Shown here: positions 1 to 5,555 of the stretch, piece after piece | How the letters are laid out: every line of letters starts with the position of its first letter | Numbering within the stretch: position 1 is the stretch's first letter | Assembly (NCBI GenBank): GCA_947629845.1 | Contig: CANRFD010000055.1 | Coordinates: 1 to 8,515 of the forward strand | DNA length: 8,515 bases | Reading direction: 5' to 3' | From: an uncultured Clostridia bacterium | Lineage (GTDB): Bacteria; Bacillota; Clostridia; Christensenellales; Borkfalkiaceae | Made by a program: the position numbers and the translations under genes | Notes under the pieces: model-generated | Database searches by the model: none | What the model was told of the DNA's origin: nothing | Seen by the model: only the letters and a program-made list of their open reading frames with translations

Positions 1-97
1 CCCCGCCCGTCCTCTTGCCCCCTCCTCGGGAGGGGGTGTCCCGTAGGGACGGGGGTGGGGCACCCCGCCCCCGCCCGCCCATTTTCCCCGCCCCCCA
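1..97. repeat. GC-rich cluster of short hairpins, REP-like intergenic repeat
   Basis: This stretch is almost entirely G and C and folds into consecutive hairpins. Arm CCCCCTCC (18-25) pairs with GGAGGGGG (29-36) around a 3-base loop. GTCCC (38-42) pairs with GGGAC (46-50). A third possible stem pairs 50-59 with 64-73, with one G-T pair at 56/67. The second and third compete for base 50. No open reading frame of note crosses it. The arrangement resembles the palindromic intergenic repeats scattered through many clostridial genomes, but that is an inference from style and not a database match. No clear run of T follows a stem, so I do not call a terminator. The + strand also has five G-runs between 28 and 60. 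Confidence 0.5.
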
Positions 98-140
98 ACA
101 AAACGCTCAATAAACCACAAAAAACCCCTACATTTTTCCC

Positions 141-177
141 TTCAAAAAAATTTTCCCAAAAAATTTTCAAAAAAAAT
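141..177. promoter_or_regulatory. A-tract block, possible UP element or bent DNA
   Basis: Three A-runs lie in a row: A7T4 at 144-154, A6T4 at 158-167 and A8T at 169-177, with A/T junctions about 13 bases apart. The block sits inside an AT-rich island (98-250) in an otherwise GC-rich window, just upstream of the extended -10 at 209-217. Relative to a start near 224, the last A-run falls at about -48 to -55, where an UP element would bind the RNA polymerase alpha subunits. The role is inferred from position and composition only. Confidence 0.35.
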
Positions 178-208
178 GTCATACATGCGGGCGTTCTCAA
201 CGAAAATG

Positions 209-217
209 TGCTACTAT
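209..217 (+). promoter_or_regulatory. Extended -10 promoter for the 280-798 regulator
   Basis: TGCTACTAT combines the TGn extension with a -10 hexamer (TACTAT) close to TATAAT. No good -35 hexamer lies 16-18 bases upstream, which is common for extended -10 promoters, and A-tracts upstream may compensate. The predicted transcription start is about 224, inside the palindromic operator at 223-236. It is the only convincing promoter I see in the window, and it points at the gene starting at 280. Confidence 0.55.
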
Positions 218-222
218 AAAAA

Positions 223-236
223 CGAACAAAAGTTCG
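223..236. promoter_or_regulatory. Putative LexA (DinR) SOS operator
   Basis: The sequence CGAACAAAAGTTCG is a perfect inverted repeat with 5-base arms and a 4-base centre, extended by one more pair (A222/T237). It matches the LexA/DinR operator of Firmicutes, CGAAC-N4-GTTCG. It begins six bases after the -10 hexamer and covers the expected transcription start, an ideal place for a repressor. Binding by LexA would make the downstream regulator SOS-inducible. A phage-encoded repressor using a similar site is the main alternative. Confidence 0.7.
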
Positions 237-279
237 TATTCTTCCGTCGGGAGTTTGGCGGGAAGAGAGGAGTGCCAAG

Positions 280-798
280 GTGAAGAGCGTTTATGCGAAG
301 GTGTTTTTGTATGCTTACCCGTGGTTGGGGGCGTTGTCGGAGGCGATGGGGCAGAGTGCGGAGAACAAAGCGCTGCTCTCCTACCGCATGCTTCGAACGG
401 CGGAGGAGGATGCCCTGTCCGTCGTCACGGAGTATGCGATGCAGAGAGCGGTGGAGGAGTTATATGCGGAATTGGAGGAGGTCGTCGCCTCGCTCGATGC
501 GGAGGAGCGCTTCCTTGTGCGGTACAAATATTTTCACGGGCAGGGGAACACCCGCCGCTGCCTTTTGCCCTACTCGGAGCGCACCTATTTCCGCAAGCAG
601 GAGGCGCTCATCCGCAAGATCGCGGAAATTCTCGAGCGCCGCGGCTGGACGGACGCCCGTTTTATCGATGAATTCGGAACATTCGGGCCTTTTCTGCGCA
701 TTTTGCGCGCCCTGCGTGCGGGCAAGGAGCTGGCCGTCTGGGAGAAGCGCAAGCGCGGCGGAACGTCCTTTCAGAACTCGGCGCGTTCGGGGTCGTAG
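280..798 (+). CDS. Phage sigma-70 region 4-like regulator (putative)
   Basis: This 172-aa cytoplasmic protein is mostly helical. Residues 72-118 (from LDAEERF through RKIAEIL) look like a sigma region 4 or ArpU/RinA-type DNA-binding segment: a helix that counts conserved charged residues, a turn, then a YSERTYFRKQ recognition-like helix at 98-107. Proteins of this kind often precede the terminase in Gram-positive phages and switch on late genes, so a late-transcription activator is the likely role, though I cannot name the family with certainty. The GTG start is chosen because GAGAGGAG (265-272) lies seven bases upstream. The gene has its own promoter with an overlapping LexA-type palindrome at 223-236, suggesting SOS induction. 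Its last 28 bases overlap the 3' end of the opposite-strand gene. A small-terminase role is a less likely alternative. Confidence 0.65.
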   Translation: MKSVYAKVFLYAYPWLGALSEAMGQSAENKALLSYRMLRTAEEDALSVVTEYAMQRAVEELYAELEEVVASLDAEERFLVRYKYFHGQGNTRRCLLPYSERTYFRKQEALIRKIAEILERRGWTDARFIDEFGTFGPFLRILRALRAGKELAVWEKRKRGGTSFQNSARSGS

Positions 799-1487
799 GT
801 GCGCGTCCGCTTCCCGCGGGCGACGAGCACGGCGATCGCCACGGCTCCCGCGCAGCCCACGCAGATGGCGGCAATGGCGGCGGGGGAAAGCCCTCCGTCC
901 GCGCCCGCCCCCGTCTGCTCCTCGGGGGGAAGGCTCGCAAGGTACTCCTCGTACTCGGTGTTGGCGGGATAGTCGGGCAGCTTGTCCGCGGCGATGCGGC
1001 CGAACTCCCCGTCGCAGAGGACGTAGTAGTACAGCTGTCCGTTGATATAGCGGTGGCCGTAGAACGCAGCCTGCTTCTTCACGGTGAGAAGGGACGAGCT
1101 CCCCGCGCCGCCGCTGTCGGGGGCGGAGTATGTAATTTCCACCGTCTGTTCGAGGAAGGGCGTGCGCGGCGTGTAGTCCACAAAGGTGAGCTGTTCGGTC
1201 AGGCAGAACCCCGTCACCGTCCTGTACGGCGCGCGGTCGGCGGCATATTCCACGGCGGTGAACTCTCCCTCCGCCCCGCACACGCGCACATAGTAGGTGT
1301 AGGGGAGGATGAAGAGCGGCGTGTTCTCGTCGGGGCTCTCGTAAAAGACGGCGGTGCGCGTATTGATGACGGCGTACCCGTCCGTCGGCGGCTCTCCCTC
1401 GGCCGCGGCGACCGAGGCGGGCGCGGCGGCGGCAGTCATCATCAGTGCGAATGCAACGGGCAACAGAAAGAAAAGAAAGCGTTTCAT
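771..1487 (-). CDS. Secreted, membrane-anchored SH3-like protein (putative moron)
   Basis: The 238-aa product starts with a typical signal peptide: MKR, a hydrophobic core from residues 4 to 19, and an AAA cleavage region near 27-29. The exported part (about 30-170) has two beta-rich stretches resembling bacterial SH3-like domains, 39-102 and 134-170. A short acidic and glycine-rich linker follows, then a membrane helix at about 201-223 and a basic tail (KRTRT). It should therefore be a cell-surface protein tethered by its C terminus. The start at 1487 is preferred over an in-frame ATG 13 codons upstream because the signal peptide then begins immediately, but no strong ribosome site supports either. 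The gene runs against its neighbours, overlapping the regulator tail-to-tail and diverging from the terminase. This is typical of a cargo gene expressed in the lysogen. No specific function can be assigned. Confidence 0.75.
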   Translation of the reverse strand: MKRFLFFLLPVAFALMMTAAAAPASVAAAEGEPPTDGYAVINTRTAVFYESPDENTPLFILPYTYYVRVCGAEGEFTAVEYAADRAPYRTVTGFCLTEQLTFVDYTPRTPFLEQTVEITYSAPDSGGAGSSSLLTVKKQAAFYGHRYINGQLYYYVLCDGEFGRIAADKLPDYPANTEYEEYLASLPPEEQTGAGADGGLSPAAIAAICVGCAGAVAIAVLVARGKRTRTYDPERAEF

Positions 1488-1516
1488 AGCCGCTATCTTA
1501 ATCCAACGGCGGCCGC

Positions 1517-2968
1517 ATGAAAACATTTATTTTATCGAATATGAGCGAAATTCTGTATAAAATTCTCGAGATCGAGGCGGAACAGCGCAGGCGCCGGGAG
1601 GAGGATGCGCTTTCCCGCTACAACACGGGCGAAACGCGGCACGAAAAGCAGCTCGCCTTTCACCGCTGCCCCAAGCGCAACCGCTGGGTGTTCGGCGGCA
1701 ACCGCTCGGGCAAGACGGAGTGCGGCGCGGTGGAGGCCGTCTGGATGGCGCGCGGCAACCATCCTTACCGCCCCAACCGCAAGGACGTGTTCGGCTGGGT
1801 GGTCTCGCCCACGTCGCAGGTGCAGCGCGACGTCGCCCAGCGCAAGGTGCTTCACTATCTGCGCGAAGAGGACATCGAGGACGTCATCATGTCGAGCGGC
1901 CGCAAGGACAACCCCGCCGCGGGCGTCATCGACCAAATCTATGTGAAAAACGTGTTCGGCGGCACGTCGATCATCGGGTTCAAGAGCTGCGATCAGGGCA
2001 GGGAGCGCTTTCAGGGCAGCTCCTTGGACTTCGTGTGGTTCGACGAGGAGCCCCCGCGCGACATCTACGAGGAGTGCGTCATGCGCGTCGCCGACCGCAA
2101 GGGGGATATCTTCGGCACCATGACCCCCTTAAAGGGGCTCACCTTCGTATACGAAGAGATCTACCTGAACGCCCGCCGCGACCCCGAAGTCTGGTACGAA
2201 TTTATGGAGTGGGGCGACAATCCCTTCCTCCCCGCCGAGGAAGCCGAACGCCTCTCCGCCTCCTTCGACGAGGCGACTCTGCAGACCCGCCGCTACGGCA
2301 GATTCGGCGCCCGCGAGGGGCTCGTCTACCCCGAATTTGACGAAACGCTGCACGTTATCGAGCCCTTCCCCGTCCCCGTCTCGTGGCAGGATACCATCTC
2401 CATCGACCCCGGTCTCAAGAACCCGCTGTCCGCGCATTGGTACGCCGTGGACTTCGACGGCAACGTGTACGTCGTGGCCGAACACTACCGCGCGGGGGAG
2501 GACGTCGATTTCCACGCGGCGGCCATCCGTGCGATGTGCGACCGGCTGGGCTGGAAGCGCGACGCACAGGGGCGCATCACGGCGCTCATCGACCCCGCGG
2601 CGGGGCAGCGGACGCTCGCGTCGCGGCGCAGCGTCTCCGAGCTCTTCTACGAGCGCGGCATTCTCACCAACCCCAACGTCAACAAGGACGTGTTTGCGGG
2701 CGTCGCGCAGGTGAAGAGCTACTTAAGCCGCAAAAATCCCGCCCCCAACCTCTACATTTTCTCGGACTGCGTCAACATGATCCGCGAATTTAAGAGCTAT
2801 TTCTGGGGCAGCGGCGATAGCCCCCGCAAGGCGGACGACCACGCGATGGACGAGCTCAGGTACTATCTCATGTCGATGCCGCGGCCGACCCGAGTGGAAC
2901 TTCCCGGGAACGAATTGCAGCGCGACAAGGAGCGGCGCATCCGTCTCCTGCGGCGGCGCGGAGGATGA
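1517..2968 (+). CDS. terL: Terminase large subunit (TerL)
   Basis: TerL is the ATP-driven motor and nuclease that cuts concatemeric phage DNA and pumps it through the portal. The 483-aa product has the full set of motifs. In the ATPase half are Walker A GGNRSGKT (60-67), a Walker B strand ending FDEE (175-178) with the catalytic glutamate, and a coupling motif GTMTP (200-204). In the RNase H-like nuclease half, acidic residues lie in SIDPG (D297), LIDPA (D359) and KADDHAMDE (D440/D441). Length is normal for the family and nothing looks broken. The start is uncertain: ATG 1517 and the in-frame ATG 1541 (residue 9, MSEILYK) both lack a clear ribosome site, and 1541 would suit the conserved part equally well. 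No small subunit gene precedes it. It heads the structural operon and is followed two bases after its stop by a large palindrome. Confidence 0.95.
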   Translation: MKTFILSNMSEILYKILEIEAEQRRRREEDALSRYNTGETRHEKQLAFHRCPKRNRWVFGGNRSGKTECGAVEAVWMARGNHPYRPNRKDVFGWVVSPTSQVQRDVAQRKVLHYLREEDIEDVIMSSGRKDNPAAGVIDQIYVKNVFGGTSIIGFKSCDQGRERFQGSSLDFVWFDEEPPRDIYEECVMRVADRKGDIFGTMTPLKGLTFVYEEIYLNARRDPEVWYEFMEWGDNPFLPAEEAERLSASFDEATLQTRRYGRFGAREGLVYPEFDETLHVIEPFPVPVSWQDTISIDPGLKNPLSAHWYAVDFDGNVYVVAEHYRAGEDVDFHAAAIRAMCDRLGWKRDAQGRITALIDPAAGQRTLASRRSVSELFYERGILTNPNVNKDVFAGVAQVKSYLSRKNPAPNLYIFSDCVNMIREFKSYFWGSGDSPRKADDHAMDELRYYLMSMPRPTRVELPGNELQRDKERRIRLLRRRGG

Positions 2969-2969
2969 G

Positions 2970-3036
2970 TTCCTCTCCCGCCCGCCCGCGCGCTTCCCCC
3001 CAAAGGGGGGAAGCGCGCGGGCGGGCGGGAGAGGAA
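2970..3036. repeat. Perfect 32-bp inverted repeat with AAA loop
   Basis: Bases 2970-3001 are the exact reverse complement of 3005-3036, separated by AAA. The stem is overwhelmingly G-C and fills nearly all of the 82-base gap between the terL stop and the next start. It is not a classical intrinsic terminator, because neither strand has a T-run after the stem: the + strand continues AAACAAGG. It shares the 11-mer CCCGCCCGCCC (2977-2987) with the left-end repeat (70-80), hinting at a common palindromic element family, although this word is low in complexity. It may act as an mRNA stabiliser, a partial attenuator that lowers downstream expression, or a mobile REP/MITE-like insertion. Confidence 0.9.
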
Positions 3037-3050
3037 AACAAGGAGGTATC

Positions 3051-3338
3051 ATGAAAAAAGAAGACGTCAAGCAGGCGATCCTGAAGGTCGCGCTGGGGTA
3101 CAGCGTCGAGGAAGTCACCGAGGAGTACGACGCCCACGAAGGCGAACTCAAACTCGTCAAACGCAAGGAGACGAAGAAGGACGTCCCGCCCGACTTGAAG
3201 GCGGCGATGCTGCTCATGGGCAGGAAGGACTACCGTGCGCTCTCCGACGAGGAGCTCGCGCGTGAAAAGGCAAGATTGCTTGCACAGTTCAAGGAGGAAG
3301 AAGATGCAAACGACGGAACAGACCAAGGCACAGATTGA
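3051..3338 (+). CDS. Conserved small phage protein, candidate small terminase or packaging accessory
   Basis: This 95-aa protein is highly charged. An N-terminal helical segment (1-26, with ALGYSVEEVTEEY) is followed by a short, probably beta-hairpin region (31-42), a VPPD turn (45-48), a helix rich in Ala/Leu/Met (49-57) and a long charged helix (64-84), ending in an acidic tail. Proteins with this arrangement, including the 'KxVPPD' linker, are familiar near terL and the portal in clostridial phages, but they have no proven function that I can cite. Since no small terminase gene lies upstream of terL, this is the best local candidate, by position and by its helical N terminus. A strong AGGAGG (3041-3046) lies four bases before the ATG, and the gene overlaps the portal start by 35 bases. 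Confidence 0.8.
   Translation: MKKEDVKQAILKVALGYSVEEVTEEYDAHEGELKLVKRKETKKDVPPDLKAAMLLMGRKDYRALSDEELAREKARLLAQFKEEEDANDGTDQGTD
3291..3297 (+). promoter_or_regulatory. Ribosome binding site that fixes the portal start
   Basis: AAGGAGG lies six bases before ATG 3304, inside the 3' end of the 95-aa gene. It decides between ATG 3304 and an in-frame upstream start at 3235 that would add 23 residues of arginine-rich, unconserved-looking sequence. Translation of the portal is therefore probably coupled to the gene before it. Confidence 0.8.
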
Positions 3339-5157
3339 AGAGGAGCGCAAACGCGCCCTCGCGCGCGCCGTGCAGGCAGACTTTGCCGAACGCCGCGAGA
3401 TGCGCCGCCAGCTCGAATACGGTTGGCAGCTCAACATGAACTTTTTGAGCGGCAACCAGTTCTGCGACATTTCGCCCACGGGCGATCTGCGGCAGGAGGA
3501 CGCCGAATTTTATTGGCAGTCGCGGCGGTGCTTCAACCACATCGCGCCCACCGTAGATACCCGCCTCGCCCGCCTCGCCAAGGTGCGGCCGACGCTCACC
3601 GTGCGCGCCTTCTCGGACAGCGAGGAAGATATGAAGACGGCGCGCCTCTCGTCCAACATCTTAAAGGCGGTCAAGGGGCGGGTCGACCTCGACAGGGTCA
3701 TCTCCCGCGCCACGCTGTGGTCGGAGACGTGCGGCACGGCGTTCTACAAGGTGCTGTGGAACTTCGACGACGGCAAAGTCATCGGCACGGACGATACGGG
3801 TCACTCCGTCCACGAGGGCGACGTCAACGTCGTCGCGCTCTCGCCCTTCGAGATCTACCCCGATTCGCTCTCCGCCGAGAGCATGGACGACGTGAAGAGT
3901 CTCATCCACGCAAAGGCGGTGCCCGTCTCGGAGATAAAGGAGCGCTTCGGCGTGGAGCTTGCGGGCAAGACGGTGGAAGATTTTCCGCTCGCGCCCTACT
4001 CTTCGGCGAGCAATTGGAAGCGCCCGATGGACGGCGACGTCCGCCCCGCGCTCAAAAACGCGGAAATTCTTATCGAACGGTATACCCGCCCGAACGGGGA
4101 ATATCCCGACGGACGGCTGGAGATCGTTGCGGGGGAAGAACTCCTCTACGAGGGGCCGCTTCCCTACCGCAACGGCGATAGAGGGGAGCGCGTCCTGCCC
4201 TTTGTGCGGCAGACGTGCGTGGAACTTGCGGGGGCGTTTTTCGGAACGTCCGTCGTCGACCGCATGATCCCGTTGCAGAGGGCGTACAACGCGGTACGAA
4301 ACCGCAAGCACGAATTTTTGAACCGCCTCTCAATGGGGGTCATCGCGGTGGAAGACGGCTCCGTCGACGCCGAGGAACTTGCAGACGAGGGCTTATATCC
4401 CGGGAAAGTTCTCGTCTACCGTCAAGGCTCTCCCGCACCCGAGTTCCTCGACTGCGGCAAACTGCCCGCGGAATTTGCGGAGGAGGAAGAGCGCATCGCC
4501 GGCGAATTTATTCTCGTCTCGGGCATGAGCGAAATTTCCCGCAACTCCGCAAATCCCACGCATGTGACTTCCGCAACGGGGCTGCAGCTCCTCCTCGACC
4601 AGGATCAGAGCCGCATGCAGATGAGCGTCGAGAGCGTGGAACGCGCCATAAAGGAAGCAGGCAAACAGATTCTTCACCTTTATAAGCAGTTCGCGTCCGC
4701 GCAGAGGCTCGTCCGCATGACGGGCACGGGCGGGAATACCGAACTCTTCTACTTTTCCGCAAGCGATATTTCGGCGGACGACGTGCAGTTCGATACGGAA
4801 TACGAGCGCACGCCCGAACAAAAACGGGAGGACATTTTATATCTCCTCGATCTCGGGCTGCTGCGGAACGGGGAGGGCGAACTTTCGGACGAGACGAGGA
4901 ACAGAGTCCTCGACGCTCTGGGCTTCGGCTCGCTCGAGAATGCGCGGGACATCTCCCGCCTCCACTTAAAAAAGGCGGAGCGCGAGAACGTCCTGCTGGC
5001 GCAGGGCGACGTGGAGGCGGACGAGTACGACGATCACGCCCTCCACATCGCCGAACACACCCGCGCGCTGCTATCGGGCGCGGAGGAAGACGCGGCGGTG
5101 AAGGCGAGGATCATGCGCCACCTCGAAAGCCATCGCCGCAAAGGAGAAAACAAGTGA
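3304..5157 (+). CDS. Portal protein, P22-type
   Basis: The 617-aa portal forms the dodecameric ring at one capsid vertex through which TerL pumps DNA and to which the tail attaches. It resembles the P22-type portal group. There is a helical N terminus (about 1-50) and the WQLNMNFLSGNQ segment (41-52) typical of this group. Next comes a PTVDTRLARLAKVRP stretch (82-96), followed by an alpha/beta body (about 130-390) with SPFEIYPDS (180-188). A long helical stem region follows (about 390-470), containing NPTHVTSATGLQLLLDQD (417-434). The C-terminal segment DDHALHIAEHTRALL (576-590) is characteristic of portals in many Firmicutes phages. Length is normal. The ATG at 3304 is supported by AAGGAGG six bases upstream. 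It overlaps the preceding gene by 35 bases and shares GTGA (5154-5157) with the next. Confidence 0.92.
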   Translation: MQTTEQTKAQIEEERKRALARAVQADFAERREMRRQLEYGWQLNMNFLSGNQFCDISPTGDLRQEDAEFYWQSRRCFNHIAPTVDTRLARLAKVRPTLTVRAFSDSEEDMKTARLSSNILKAVKGRVDLDRVISRATLWSETCGTAFYKVLWNFDDGKVIGTDDTGHSVHEGDVNVVALSPFEIYPDSLSAESMDDVKSLIHAKAVPVSEIKERFGVELAGKTVEDFPLAPYSSASNWKRPMDGDVRPALKNAEILIERYTRPNGEYPDGRLEIVAGEELLYEGPLPYRNGDRGERVLPFVRQTCVELAGAFFGTSVVDRMIPLQRAYNAVRNRKHEFLNRLSMGVIAVEDGSVDAEELADEGLYPGKVLVYRQGSPAPEFLDCGKLPAEFAEEEERIAGEFILVSGMSEISRNSANPTHVTSATGLQLLLDQDQSRMQMSVESVERAIKEAGKQILHLYKQFASAQRLVRMTGTGGNTELFYFSASDISADDVQFDTEYERTPEQKREDILYLLDLGLLRNGEGELSDETRNRVLDALGFGSLENARDISRLHLKKAERENVLLAQGDVEADEYDDHALHIAEHTRALLSGAEEDAAVKARIMRHLESHRRKGENK

Positions 5158-5540
5158 ACGAGGAAAACGTGACCGTACAGGATCCCGAAACGAGGGAGAC
5201 CCCCATTTTGGGGAAATTCAAAAACGTGGACGCCCTTGCGCATGCCTATTCGGAGCTGGAAGCGGAATTTACCCGTCGCAGTCAAAAGCTGAAGGCATAC
5301 GAGGAGGCGGCGGGCGCGGAGGCCGCCAAGGGGAGCGACCCGGAGGCGCTCTTCCGCGCCGTCACAGAGAACAAGGAGGTGCGGGCGCGCGTCGTGAACG
5401 ACTATTTGCAGTCGCTGCGCAGCGGCGCGCCCCTCCTCGGCAGCACGGGCGCAGGCGTCACCGCGCCCGTAAAAAAGCCCAAGAGCATTGCGGAGGCGGG
5501 GGCGCTCGCCCTCGGCTACCTCCGCGAAACCAAACAATAA
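5154..5540 (+). CDS. Putative capsid scaffolding protein
   Basis: This 128-aa acidic protein lies between portal and major capsid, the classical place for the scaffold that shapes the procapsid and then leaves. Residues 18-50 contain ILGKFKNVDALAHAYSELE and then EFTRRSQKLKAYE, a pattern seen in many phage scaffold-like proteins: a G-K-F-K turn, then an amphipathic, possibly coiled-coil helix. A flexible Ala/Gly-rich linker (52-60), a second helix (62-89), a Gly/Pro-rich section (91-110) and a short C-terminal helix (111-124), which could contact capsid protein, complete it. It is short for a scaffold. The GTG start overlaps the portal stop as GTGA, and AAAGGAG (5140-5146) lies seven bases upstream, so translation is likely coupled to the portal. 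Confidence 0.7.
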   Translation: MNEENVTVQDPETRETPILGKFKNVDALAHAYSELEAEFTRRSQKLKAYEEAAGAEAAKGSDPEALFRAVTENKEVRARVVNDYLQSLRSGAPLLGSTGAGVTAPVKKPKSIAEAGALALGYLRETKQ

Positions 5541-5555
5541 GGAGAAAAAAAGAAT

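Noticed and set aside
1..97. CRISPR array or attachment site at the left end
   Set aside because: The repeats are short inverted GC runs, not regularly spaced direct repeats with unique spacers, and no second copy of a core site or integrase is present.
293..1045. 250-residue + strand frame overlapping the regulator in another frame
   Set aside because: Arg/Ser/Pro-rich shadow with no ribosome site; the 280-798 frame has a good ribosome site and a plausible fold.
460..1281. 273-residue minus-strand frame overlapping the regulator and surface-protein genes
   Set aside because: Very rich in Arg and Ala with no recognisable motif. The 771-1487 frame on the same strand has a clear signal peptide and membrane helix.
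1488..1516. Promoter between the divergent surface-protein and terL genes
   Set aside because: Only 29 bases separate the two starts. TATCTT (1494-1499) could pass as a -10 but has no matching -35, so it is too weak to call on either strand.
2970..3036. Intrinsic terminator after terL
   Set aside because: The stem is strong, but no T-run follows it on either strand, and the downstream genes appear to belong to the same operon.
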